33,760 bases of DNA. Source: Angelakisella sp. (GTDB taxonomy: Bacteria > Bacillota > Clostridia > Oscillospirales > Ruminococcaceae). The translations under genes and the position numbers were made by a program. Positions within the stretch are counted from its first letter, which is position 1. Each line of letters opens with the position of its first letter. The stretch lies in assembly GCA_020024555.1 (NCBI GenBank), contig JAHHTQ010000025.1:1-33760 (forward strand), read 5' to 3'. Below, piece by piece: positions 24,835 through 32,851 of the stretch. The notes beneath the pieces were generated by a model that saw nothing but the letters and a program-made list of their open reading frames with translations, had not been told where the DNA came from and did no database searches.

Positions 24835-26616
24835 TTGAATTTATTAGTAACATTTTTTAATAAACCACTTTTGCTTGGTGCTTTTATCGTAATACCATTC
24901 GTATTTTTTTTATTAAATTTAATTTTTAAAAACGGGTTTAGAGCATCGGCAAAAGATGCTATCACAACAGCTTTTTGTATTTATTTAATGTATATACTTA
25001 CCAACAATTTCGGTAGTTTATTATCAGAATTTGCAAAAGTTATAGCATTGAAGCTTGAACTAACCAGCAGTTATACCGATATATCACAATCTGTTGCAAT
25101 TACAGTTTCACAAACATCACAGAGTGGTTTTTATATTTTGCCTTTTGCTCTGCTTCTTAATCTTATATTACTTCTTTGCGGTTGCGTAAGAACATTTAAT
25201 TTGGATTTTTGGAGTATATGGATAGCTTCTTTTGCGGGAGGTATGGCAGAAATAATCACAGGAAAATTATCTTACGGTTTAATAGTAACAGGCGCAGTTG
25301 TAATCGTCACACTTGTTATCAGTGACTCTATGTATTCAAAGGTTGAAAAATATTGTAATTTACCATCAATAACTTTTTCAAACAATGTTGCTGTCAGTTT
25401 TGCGCCTATTGGCGGTATTATAAGCAAAATATCCTCATTCTTACCACAAGCTCTGCAAAAAGATATAACATTGGGATATATAAATAAAAAAATAGGATAT
25501 TTCGGCAAACCTACTTTTATTTCAACAATAGTTGTTTTTATTACATTTATTATTTGTGGCGGTGATTTTGTAACTTCTGTACAAATGGCAATCACAATGG
25601 GCGCTTATATATTTATATTGCCGAGAATAATGATATTTTTAAGCGACAGCTTAAAAGAGCTTTCACAAGGATTAAAGAAATTTTCATCTGAAAAATTCGG
25701 ACTTATAGGAAATATTAACCTTGCCCTACCTATATATTGCGGGTTAGGTAATCCTGCCGCACTTGTTTTGTCCGTAATATGCGTCCCTATTGTTTTGGGT
25801 TTGGTAAAAATCTTTAATTTCAACACATATATTCCATTTGAAAACTTTATGTATTTACCATATATAATGCTTATTTTGGTTCTTCTTTGTCGTGGCGGAA
25901 TAATTAAAACAATAATCTCTGCGATAATTTCTTACTTTACGCTTGCATTTGTATCGCAATCAATGGCAGGCGTGGTAACAAAAAAACTTGAAATAATAAA
26001 TCCTGAACTATATATGAATAAAGGTGCGTTTACTACTTTTTATGGCGTTACACCACTTTCATATATCACCAATCATTTAACAACATTCGGCATAACAGGT
26101 TTGGCAATAATAATAGTAATCACTATATTACTTCTTATATGGAACTACAATCGTTTAACAGGGCATGTAAAAAGATATATAAAAAAGAAAATTGAGTTGC
26201 GTCCAAGCAATATTGATAAAATTGAAGAAGAAAAAGTAAACGAAAAACTTGAACTGAAAATAGCTGTTGAAGAAAAAGTAATTGAAAAAGCTAAAAAACG
26301 GGCAGAAAAGCATCGAAAAAATAAAGAAATAGATGTAAATAATATTAACTCTTACGATACTACGGCAAAAAATTTACCGAACAACAAAGAAGATGTTAAT
26401 AATAACGTTGATGTTCAAAAAGCAGAAAAAAAACTTGAAGAAAATAATGAAAAAATAATTCAAGAAAAAAACAATGAAGATATCGATAATAATAATGAAA
26501 AGGACGTTTCTGAAAATAAAACAGTAGAAAACAAAGATAATTTTTCACAAACAAATACCAACAAACACGGAAAATATTCCGGCAACAAAAATAAAAACAA
26601 ACAAAATAATAAATAA
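24835..26616 (+). CDS. Orphan galactitol-type PTS EIIC-like membrane protein
   Basis: A 593-residue protein with about ten hydrophobic segments over residues 1-455. It resembles the GatC/galactitol-type EIIC permease family: YCGLGNPAALVLSVICVPIVLGL, then a conserved IPFENFMYLPYIMLILVLLCRGGIIKT. No EIIA or EIIB gene is nearby, so normal phosphotransfer partners are not encoded here. After the last helix (LAIIIVITILLLIW) comes a hydrophilic tail of about 145 residues, rich in Lys, Glu and Asn and partly coiled-coil-like, ending GNKNKNKQNNK; this is not usual for the family. The start is TTG 24835 with GGAGG at 24822-24826; a TTG at 24820 overlaps the ribosome binding site. It is the last gene before the duplicated terminator at 26645. 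Confidence 0.7.
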   Translation: MNLLVTFFNKPLLLGAFIVIPFVFFLLNLIFKNGFRASAKDAITTAFCIYLMYILTNNFGSLLSEFAKVIALKLELTSSYTDISQSVAITVSQTSQSGFYILPFALLLNLILLLCGCVRTFNLDFWSIWIASFAGGMAEIITGKLSYGLIVTGAVVIVTLVISDSMYSKVEKYCNLPSITFSNNVAVSFAPIGGIISKISSFLPQALQKDITLGYINKKIGYFGKPTFISTIVVFITFIICGGDFVTSVQMAITMGAYIFILPRIMIFLSDSLKELSQGLKKFSSEKFGLIGNINLALPIYCGLGNPAALVLSVICVPIVLGLVKIFNFNTYIPFENFMYLPYIMLILVLLCRGGIIKTIISAIISYFTLAFVSQSMAGVVTKKLEIINPELYMNKGAFTTFYGVTPLSYITNHLTTFGITGLAIIIVITILLLIWNYNRLTGHVKRYIKKKIELRPSNIDKIEEEKVNEKLELKIAVEEKVIEKAKKRAEKHRKNKEIDVNNINSYDTTAKNLPNNKEDVNNNVDVQKAEKKLEENNEKIIQEKNNEDIDNNNEKDVSENKTVENKDNFSQTNTNKHGKYSGNKNKNKQNNK

Positions 26617-26644
26617 TCAGTATTTATTATCTTACAAAACACAA

Positions 26645-26672
26645 AAAGGCGGTGTATAAATACACTGCCTTT
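26645..26672. repeat. Duplicated terminator, copy 1 (28-bp direct repeat flanking element B)
   Basis: A 28-bp terminator palindrome (AAAGGCGGTGTA against TACACTGCCTTT) that recurs perfectly at 26939-26966. Its sequence is unrelated to the terminator that flanks element A. It follows the EIIC-like gene and closes the operon. Confidence 0.85.
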
Positions 26673-26938
26673 CAGCGTGCAAAAAAGGTATAGTCATTCT
26701 TTATAATGACGAAGTCTATAAAAGTTTTACTCAATTTTTTTCAAAAAATTGCGGTTCTTAGGCAGCGCCTAAGACGTTTTCCGCAGAAAACGGAACACTT
26801 TTACCGTGTAAGCGCATTTTTGAAGGTGAATTTTGGCATTTATGCCAAAAGAGGAAACTTTTTGCAAGAGAAAAAGTTTCTTTGAAATTACATCTTTTTG
26901 TACATATTTTTCTAGTAATAGGTTTTTTTAACAGTCTG
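26673..26938 (-). mobile_element. Small non-coding, hairpin-rich mobile-like element, copy B
   Basis: A 266-bp core, inverted relative to element A, with the same order of hairpins. Differences from A often preserve pairing: TTGC-ACG-GCAA in A becomes TTAC-ACG-GTAA in B. The GTCATT stem has AATGAC in B and the wobble partner AATGGC in A. The ends read CAGCGTG on the left and CAGTCTG on the right, a short imperfect terminal inverted repeat. Both sides abut the AAA/TTT ends of the same duplicated terminator. There is no coding capacity. Confidence 0.8.
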
Positions 26939-26970
26939 AAAGGCGGTGTATAAATACACTGCCTTTTTAA
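26939..26970 (+). terminator. Duplicated terminator, copy 2
   Basis: The perfect second copy of the 28-bp terminator (26939-26966), followed by two more T and AT-rich sequence. From here to about 27190 I see only AT-rich DNA with no gene. Confidence 0.8.
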
Positions 26971-27189
26971 TCTTATTTATTATATATACATAAGCATTTA
27001 CACAACCTTTAACTAAAATGTGTTTATTTGCTCTGTAATTTATTATACTATTTGTATATTATTCTCCATAAACTACAATAATAAAAATTGTATTTTATTT
27101 TTTATTATTTATGGTTATTTTATACATATTTTATTTTTGAATGAACAAATTTTTCTACAATATGTCAATATTTTTTTATGAATTTATTT

Positions 27190-27198
27190 TGTTATAAT
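27190..27198 (+). promoter_or_regulatory. Extended -10 promoter of the Na/phosphate cotransporter gene
   Basis: TGTTATAAT at 27190-27198 is a perfect extended -10 element, 58 bases before the gene. The -35 region is weak (T-rich), as is common with an extended -10. Confidence 0.5.
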
Positions 27199-27256
27199 AA
27201 TATTATGTCAAAAAGTTAAGAAAAAATTAAGAAATTATAAATAAACGGAGGATAAT

Positions 27257-29014
27257 ATGGATATTATAATGTTCATTAAACTTTTTGGTGGACTTGCACT
27301 TTTCCTATTTGGTATGAATGTATTAAGTTCCAGTTTGGAAAAAGCATCAGAAGGTAGATTGGAATCAATTCTTGAAAAGCTTACAGGTGGAATATTACAA
27401 TCTGTACTTTTCGGTACAGTAGTTACAGCAGCAATTCAGTCATCATCAGCTACAACCGTAGTTGTTGTGGGTCTTGTAAATGCCAAAATATTAAAATTGC
27501 GTCAAGCAATAGGCATTATTATGGGTGCCAATATAGGTACAACCATAACTGCACATATTTTGCGTTTAACAGATATAGAATCAACAAATTTCTTTTTGAC
27601 ACTTATAAAACCCACAACTCTTGCACCGCTGATGGCTGCAATAGGTATTCTTCTATTTTTTTCAGGCAAAACCGACAGAATAAAAGAAATAGGTAATATG
27701 CTGCTTGGTTTCGGCGTACTGTTTACAGGTATGTTCCAAATGGAAGCAACTATGAAACCTCTTGCAGAATTACCAAAATTTGCAGAACTGTTTCAAACAA
27801 TGTCCAACCCTATCTTGGGAGTGCTTGTTGGTGCCGGTATCACGGCGCTTATTCAGTCCTCATCGGCATCAGTCGGTATTTTGCAGGCTCTGTCATCGAC
27901 CGGCAGTATCACCTGCGCGTCAGCTTTTCCTATTATCTTGGGACAAAATATAGGTACTTGTATCACTCCTATTATAGCGAGCTTCGGCGCATCAAAAGGC
28001 GCTAAACGCGCCGCTCTTGTTCATGTCTGTTTTAATATCTTAGGTACAGTATTGTTCTTAACAGGATTGTATGCTTTTGAATACACAATAGGTTTTGAAT
28101 TTTGGAATGACCCTATAACCAAAGGCGGAATAGCAAACTTCCATTCAATATTCAATATAACAGTTACTTTACTATTGATGCCATTTACACGTTTGCTTGA
28201 AAAAATAGCGTATGCAATTATCCCATCAGATAAAGAAGAAACAAAAATCGCTGATGTTATCGCAAGTCTTGATGAGCGTTTGCTCATATCTCCCGGACTT
28301 GCAATACAACATGGAAGAAACGCTGTTTATAATATGACAGAACTTGCGCAAGAAAACTTCGAGATTTCAAAAAAATTGATAATGGGTGATATAGATAATA
28401 ATCTTGTCGATACATTATTGAAAAATGAGTCAGCTTTGGATACTTTGCAAGATAAAATAGAAGGCTACGCAATAAAGATATCCAAAAAACATCTTACGGA
28501 AAACAGTAAGACAGAGATAAGCGAACTTCTTCATATGTTGGGTGAATTTGAAAGAATAGGCGACCAATGTGAAAATCTCTTGGAAGCATCACAAAATAAA
28601 AGAGCGCAGTTCTCCGATGAAGGTTTGGAGGATATGAAGCTTATATACAGCGCAGTAGAAGATATACTTCTGACAACAATTAAATCATACAGAAATAACG
28701 ATGTTAAAATGGCAAGACGCATAGAGCCACTTGAACAAGTTATTGATATACTTGAAGACGAATTAAAGAAAAAGCATATTGAAAGATTGCGTGACGGCAA
28801 ATGTACGGTTGACGGAGCATTCCCATTCGTTGAAGCACTTACATCTTTGGAAAGAATATCCGACCATTGTTCAAACGTCGCAGTATTCGTAATATCTTCA
28901 AATGAAAAATTTGCTGATATTAATTCACATGCATATTTATCTGATTTACATAAAGGTAACTCTCCTGAATATGATGGATACTATAAAGAATACAGCCAAA
29001 AATATCTAAAATAA
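27257..29014 (+). CDS. Na/Pi cotransporter family protein with PhoU-like domain
   Basis: A 585-residue membrane protein. Two inverted Na/Pi-cotransporter repeats occupy about residues 1-310, each with a QSSSA motif (AIQSSSATTVV and LIQSSSASVG) and a GxNIGT motif (GANIGTTIT and GQNIGTCIT). A C-terminal PhoU-like helical domain (about 345-560) carries two parallel segments, ELLHMLGEFERIGDQCENL and FVEALTSLERISDHCSNVAV. It probably imports phosphate with Na+ or regulates phosphate flux across the cytoplasmic membrane. ATG 27257 has CGGAGG upstream. It stands alone between an extended -10 promoter and a strong terminator. A pyrophosphatase gene, which releases phosphate, follows as a separate unit. 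Confidence 0.93.
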   Translation: MDIIMFIKLFGGLALFLFGMNVLSSSLEKASEGRLESILEKLTGGILQSVLFGTVVTAAIQSSSATTVVVVGLVNAKILKLRQAIGIIMGANIGTTITAHILRLTDIESTNFFLTLIKPTTLAPLMAAIGILLFFSGKTDRIKEIGNMLLGFGVLFTGMFQMEATMKPLAELPKFAELFQTMSNPILGVLVGAGITALIQSSSASVGILQALSSTGSITCASAFPIILGQNIGTCITPIIASFGASKGAKRAALVHVCFNILGTVLFLTGLYAFEYTIGFEFWNDPITKGGIANFHSIFNITVTLLLMPFTRLLEKIAYAIIPSDKEETKIADVIASLDERLLISPGLAIQHGRNAVYNMTELAQENFEISKKLIMGDIDNNLVDTLLKNESALDTLQDKIEGYAIKISKKHLTENSKTEISELLHMLGEFERIGDQCENLLEASQNKRAQFSDEGLEDMKLIYSAVEDILLTTIKSYRNNDVKMARRIEPLEQVIDILEDELKKKHIERLRDGKCTVDGAFPFVEALTSLERISDHCSNVAVFVISSNEKFADINSHAYLSDLHKGNSPEYDGYYKEYSQKYLK

Positions 29015-29026
29015 AAGTTGTAAAAT

Positions 29027-29085
29027 ACACTATCCCTAAAATTAATTTTCTAAGATTACGGAAATTCATTTTATGGATAGTGTTT
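29027..29085 (+). terminator. Long terminator after the Na/Pi cotransporter gene
   Basis: CACTATCC pairs with GGATAGTG and the stem continues inward through TAAAAT/ATTTTA and AATTT/AAATT with single mismatches. TTTAATATTT follows. Confidence 0.75.
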
Positions 29086-29118
29086 AATATTTAAATTGTA
29101 AAAAATATGTCATACCTA

Positions 29119-29148
29119 TTGATAATACAATAATATATATAGTATAAT
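29119..29148 (+). promoter_or_regulatory. Promoter of the pyrophosphatase gene
   Basis: TTGATA (29119-29124) and TATAAT (29143-29148) are 18 bp apart, 81 bases before the start codon. A small palindrome, TGTGAA-N6-TTCACA, follows at about 29155-29172 and could be an operator. Confidence 0.6.
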
Positions 29149-29228
29149 ATTATTTGTGAATGTATTTTCACATACTGTACATATATTGTAAAAAAATATA
29201 CGGTATAATTCAAAGGAGTGGTTTATAA

Positions 29229-29762
29229 ATGAATATTTGGCATGATTTAAATCCAAAACGTGTGTCTTGTGAAGACTTTGTTGCAGTTGTAGAGATAGAA
29301 AAAGGCAGTAAGAAAAAATACGAGCTTGATAAAGAGACCGGCTTTATTATGCTTGACCGTATTCTGCATACATCTACACACTATCCTGCAAACTATGGAT
29401 TTATTCCCAGAACATACGGTGATGATTTAGACCCATTAGACGTACTGATACTTTGTTCAGAACCACTTGAACCGCTGACACTTGTCCGTTGCTATCCTAT
29501 CGGTGTAATATCTATGATAGATAATGGCAGAAATGACGAAAAAATAATTGCGATACCATTTAGCGACCCTACCTATAATGAATATACAGATATTTCGCAA
29601 TTACCAAAACATATTTTTGAGGAAATGTCGCATTTCTTTACTGTTTACAAAGCGCTCGAACACAAAACAACAGCAGTAAACGAGACCAGTGGCGCGGAAA
29701 AGGCGAAAGAGATAATTGCAAAGGCTCTTGAAGACTATGTAACAAAATTTTGCAAGGCATAA
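29229..29762 (+). CDS. ppa: Inorganic pyrophosphatase, family I
   Basis: A 177-residue soluble enzyme that hydrolyses pyrophosphate to two phosphates. The family I signature is present: GDDLDPLDVLIL (metal-binding aspartates, about residues 64-75), with MLDRILHTSTHYPANYGFIPRTY before it and the aspartate/lysine region NDEKIIAIPFSDPTYNEY after it. ATG 29229 has AAGGAG. The length is normal. It has its own promoter and is separated from the cotransporter gene by a terminator. No strong terminator is evident before the next gene, 79 bases away. Confidence 0.95.
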   Translation: MNIWHDLNPKRVSCEDFVAVVEIEKGSKKKYELDKETGFIMLDRILHTSTHYPANYGFIPRTYGDDLDPLDVLILCSEPLEPLTLVRCYPIGVISMIDNGRNDEKIIAIPFSDPTYNEYTDISQLPKHIFEEMSHFFTVYKALEHKTTAVNETSGAEKAKEIIAKALEDYVTKFCKA

Positions 29763-29841
29763 TAGTGGCCTGTTTTTAGTTAATATTTTAATTAAAAATT
29801 AAACACTAAAATATTTATAAAAAAATGGAGTTGATCTTTTT

Positions 29842-31098
29842 TTGGACGTCACGTCGCTTGTCTTAATTTTAATTTTATTGTTTTTTTCAGCATTCTTTTC
29901 ATCTACCGAAACAGCATTTTCATCAGTAAATATGCTCCGTTTGCGCAGTATGGTTGATGAAGGTAACAAAAAGGCAAAAACAGCAGTTAAATTACTTACA
30001 CACTTTGACAAATTTCTTGCCACCGTACTTGTTGGTAACAACGTTGTAAATATAGCGCTTTCATCTATATCTACTGTTATGGCAACCAATACTTTCGGCC
30101 CTGGTTCAGTAGCGATTACAACAGGTATTGTAACATTTTTGGTTTTAACTTTCGGTGAAATTATACCAAAAAGTTTTGGTAAAGAAAAAAGTGAATTTTT
30201 GGTTCTTAATACAGCTAAAATTCTTGACATTTTGTGTATAGTGCTTACACCGATTACTCTTTTCTTTTTGTGGTTACGAAAAGTACTTTCTCGTGGAGGC
30301 GATGGGGAAAAACAACCTACAATCACCGAACAAGAGCTTATGTATATGCTTGATACCATAGAAGAAGAAGGCGTACTGGAAGAACAAGAAAAAGATTTGG
30401 TTCAATCGGCACTGGAATTTGATGAAACTACTGTACAAGAAATTTTGACACCTCGTGTGAATGTGGTTGCTTTGGATATAGACGAAAGTAACGAAAAAAT
30501 ACTTGAAACTATACGTACAGAGCGTTTTTCCCGATTACCTGTGTACAAAGACAGTATTGATAACATCGTAGGTTGGGTTCATACGACAGATATTTATGAT
30601 TGGGTACTTGACGGTAAAGAAATTTCCCTTGAAAAGCTTAAAAAACCTGTTATGTACATACATCGAACAAAGAAAATATCTATTCTTTTGACAGAATTTC
30701 AAAAGAAAAAAATGCACTTGGCTGTTGTTATTGATGATTACGGCGGTACACTGGGTATTGTTACAATGGAAGATATCCTAGAAGAACTTGTCGGTGAAAT
30801 TTGGGATGAAGATGATGAGATAATTAATTCTTACCAAGCAATAGACGAAAACACATATCGTGTAAGCGGTGACTTAAATATTTACGAATTTTTTGAAAAT
30901 ATTGACTATCAACCACCAAAATTTGACCCTGATTACAATACAATTAATGGTTGGGTTTTAGATAAACTGGAACATATCCCACATCAAGACGAAACTTTTG
31001 AAGACGGTATACTCTCTGTGAAAGTTTTGGAAGTAGTAGACCAGTTTGTTTCAAAAGCAGAAGTAATTGTAAACAGAGTAGAATCAACAGAAGAATAA
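29842..31098 (+). CDS. CNNM/HlyC-CorC family membrane protein with CBS domains
   Basis: A 418-residue protein with the standard three-part layout. A DUF21/CNNM membrane domain spans about residues 1-150 (FFSAFFSSTETAFSSVNMLRL, VGNNVVNIALSS, FGEIIPKSFGKEKS). A CBS pair covers about 190-320 (ILTPRVNVVALDIDES; HLAVVIDDYGGTLGIVTMEDILEELVGEIWDE). The C-terminal CorC/HlyC transporter-associated domain covers about 330-410 (YRVSGDLNIYEFFEN). Members are linked to Mg2+ or other cation efflux; older annotations call them hemolysins. The start is TTG 29842 with GGAG 12 bases upstream, a little distant. Together with mgtE and the CDF protein it makes three cation-handling proteins in the window. Confidence 0.9.
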   Translation: MDVTSLVLILILLFFSAFFSSTETAFSSVNMLRLRSMVDEGNKKAKTAVKLLTHFDKFLATVLVGNNVVNIALSSISTVMATNTFGPGSVAITTGIVTFLVLTFGEIIPKSFGKEKSEFLVLNTAKILDILCIVLTPITLFFLWLRKVLSRGGDGEKQPTITEQELMYMLDTIEEEGVLEEQEKDLVQSALEFDETTVQEILTPRVNVVALDIDESNEKILETIRTERFSRLPVYKDSIDNIVGWVHTTDIYDWVLDGKEISLEKLKKPVMYIHRTKKISILLTEFQKKKMHLAVVIDDYGGTLGIVTMEDILEELVGEIWDEDDEIINSYQAIDENTYRVSGDLNIYEFFENIDYQPPKFDPDYNTINGWVLDKLEHIPHQDETFEDGILSVKVLEVVDQFVSKAEVIVNRVESTEE

Positions 31099-31195
31099 AT
31101 ATATAAAATTATATATTAAATTATATAAAAAATACAATGGGGTGCTCAGCCGTCCTATGTATTAGTATTTGGCAATAGAACAAGGAGTGTACATT

Positions 31196-32104
31196 TTGGA
31201 AACAAACAGAACAAACAAAACGGATAACAAAAAACGTACAGTATCAATAGGTATAGTATTTGTTATACTGTGCATAATAGGTATATTTACACTTTTGCAA
31301 ATGTCATTTAATGCAACAAAAAGTATATTGGCAAATTTGGACACAAAGCATAAATATGAGGAAAAGTTGTTTCCGATTGTAATGTTTGACCCTCCTACAT
31401 TTGAAAATCCAGCTACATTGCGTGAAGTTGACTTAATGACATATTGCGTATGGGCAACTATTTTAGGTAAAAACAGGGATAAATACAGTTACGATGATAA
31501 TATGTTTATAGTTGTTCCGGCGAGTGATGTTGATATGACAGCGCATACGCTTTTCGGAAGCACAATATCACTATCCCATAAAACATTTAACGACTTTGAA
31601 AACTCATACGAATATGATGAGAATACAAAGAGTTACCATGTACCAATGATTGCATTGACAGCTTTCTATGTTCCAAGAGTAGAAGATATGGTTAAAAGCG
31701 GTGATAAGTTATTTTTAAAAGTGGGATATATTCCACCAAAAACTATTATGAATGTTAATTTCACCGGTAAAGAAGATAGCGAACAGGAAGCCGCAAAGTA
31801 TATGATATATGAAATGCGCAAAAATAAAAATAACTATTATTTGTATGCCATAAGAGATGCCAGCGGCGTAGGTGACAATATGGGTAGCGGTTTAAAACCA
31901 AGCTATGATAATGTAATGGATAGTATAAAAAATCAGTTGGATAGTAATACCGTACCAAAAAACGAAGATGATTATCTATTGCCCGATACAGTTCCGGAAA
32001 TACCGTCAAAAGATAAAACACACGGTTCACAAGGCGAGAAAGGTATAACGGAATTTTATTCTATCCCCGCTCCGCCAAAAGAAAATACAACAATAAACGG
32101 TTAA
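31196..32104 (+). CDS. Membrane-anchored protein of unknown function
   Basis: A 302-residue protein I do not recognise. One membrane segment near the N terminus (VSIGIVFVILCIIGIFTLLQM, about residues 16-36) leaves about 260 residues outside. The outside part has a mixed alpha/beta look with DLMTYCVWATILGKNRDKYSYDDN, FIVVPASDVDMTAHTLFG, and a segment resembling a small beta domain (KLFLKVGYIPPKTIMNVNF). The C-terminal 60 residues are Pro/Ser/Lys rich and probably disordered. I chose TTG 31196 because AAGGAG lies eight bases upstream; an upstream TTG at 31169 has no ribosome binding site. It is followed by a terminator and then small coat-protein genes, so a sporulation role is possible but only by position. 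Confidence 0.65.
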   Translation: METNRTNKTDNKKRTVSIGIVFVILCIIGIFTLLQMSFNATKSILANLDTKHKYEEKLFPIVMFDPPTFENPATLREVDLMTYCVWATILGKNRDKYSYDDNMFIVVPASDVDMTAHTLFGSTISLSHKTFNDFENSYEYDENTKSYHVPMIALTAFYVPRVEDMVKSGDKLFLKVGYIPPKTIMNVNFTGKEDSEQEAAKYMIYEMRKNKNNYYLYAIRDASGVGDNMGSGLKPSYDNVMDSIKNQLDSNTVPKNEDDYLLPDTVPEIPSKDKTHGSQGEKGITEFYSIPAPPKENTTING

Positions 32105-32142
32105 AAAATTTATATACGTATAAAAATTTTATATTAGCTAAC

Positions 32143-32182
32143 AATAAATGTGTTCATTTAATATGAGCGCATTTATTTTTTT
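32143..32182 (+). terminator. Terminator after the unknown membrane-anchored protein
   Basis: AATAAATGTG pairs with CGCATTTATT with one wobble, followed by TTTTTT. It separates this gene from the coat-type genes downstream. Confidence 0.75.
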
Positions 32183-32205
32183 ATGCTTGAAAGGAGTAAA
32201 AGAAA

Positions 32206-32388
32206 ATGTCACTTACAACAAAAGAACTAACTTGTTTAAAAGAGCAATTAGGCGGTGAACAAATACTCATAAAAAAATTCACAAAATATGCAGAAATGTG
32301 TACAGACTCAGAATTAAAAACAAAACTAAATGCAGTGGCAAATAAACATCAAGAACACTACAATACATTGTTAAACCAATTAAAATAA
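32206..32388 (+). CDS. Small helical protein, probably spore-coat associated
   Basis: A 60-residue protein, predicted almost fully helical (TTKELTCLKEQLGGEQILIKKFTKYAEMC, then a second helix ending HQEHYNTLLNQLK). The pattern resembles half of a ferritin-like or CotF-type helical bundle. ATG 32206 has AAAGGAG. The next gene, a CotF-like coat protein, starts 19 bases after its stop, and small two-helix proteins of this kind commonly precede such genes in Clostridia. I infer a coat or coat-assembly role from this neighbour. The single Cys at position 10 and one at 32 are the only unusual residues. Confidence 0.7.
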   Translation: MSLTTKELTCLKEQLGGEQILIKKFTKYAEMCTDSELKTKLNAVANKHQEHYNTLLNQLK

Positions 32389-32407
32389 AAACAGAGGTAT
32401 TAATAAA

Positions 32408-32677
32408 ATGATTGAAGTAAATAGAACTTTTGCAGATAAAGAAATGCTTACAGATGCTCTGACATCACAAAAACACGAAACAGGATTATATAATATGTTT
32501 GCAAACGAATGTGATTGTGAAAATCTTCGTCAAGTAGTAATGAATATATTAAATGAAGAACACAGTATACAAATGGAGCTTTACAAAGAAATGAGCAAAC
32601 GTGGTTGGTATCCTGTTAAACAAGCTCAACAAGAAGAAATAACACAAGTATTAAATCAATTTGAAGGCAACAATTAA
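32408..32677 (+). CDS. CotF-family spore coat protein
   Basis: An 89-residue protein matching the compact clostridial form of the coat F family. Family landmarks are FADKEMLTDALTSQKHETGLYNMFANEC, then LRQVVMNILNEEHSIQMELYKEMSKRGWYPVKQAQ, which is highly characteristic. It is a predicted four-helix-type bundle half, likely an outer spore layer component produced in the mother cell. ATG 32408 has AGAGG upstream, a modest site. It forms a two-gene unit with the 60-residue protein, closed by a strong terminator at 32681-32725. I could not identify a sigma-K promoter for the pair. Confidence 0.88.
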   Translation: MIEVNRTFADKEMLTDALTSQKHETGLYNMFANECDCENLRQVVMNILNEEHSIQMELYKEMSKRGWYPVKQAQQEEITQVLNQFEGNN

Positions 32678-32680
32678 TAG

Positions 32681-32725
32681 AAAAACTAATAGGCAAGAGT
32701 ATTTTCTGCCTATTAGTTTTTTTTA
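32681..32725 (+). terminator. Strong terminator after the coat genes
   Basis: AAAACTAATAGGCA pairs with TGCCTATTAGTTTT perfectly, followed by a T tract to 32725. It is one of the clearest terminators in the window. Confidence 0.9.
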
Positions 32726-32736
32726 TTTTAATATAG

Positions 32737-32802
32737 CAACTATCGGTTGACAATCCATTTGCAACTGATAGTTGACGAAGTGTAAGTCTATATTTATAGA
32801 CT
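32737..32802 (+). promoter_or_regulatory. Promoter with two palindromes before the XRE regulator gene
   Basis: TTGACG (32772-32777) and TATAGA (32795-32800), 17 bp apart, form the promoter. A palindrome with perfect 8-bp arms, AGTCTATA-TT-TATAGACT (32785-32802), covers the -10. A second inverted repeat with 13-bp arms and one mismatch (32737-32749 and 32762-32774) overlaps the -35. Both are plausible operators for autoregulation by the gene at 32852. Confidence 0.55.
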
Positions 32803-32851
32803 TTTATAAATATAAGATGTAAAATTATAAGTATAAAGGAGGCTTTTAAAA

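Noticed and set aside
32737..32820. Third copy or fragment of the terminator-associated element
   Set aside because: It shares only a short GACGAAG...TCTATA stretch with the elements, without the hairpin series or flanking terminator duplication.
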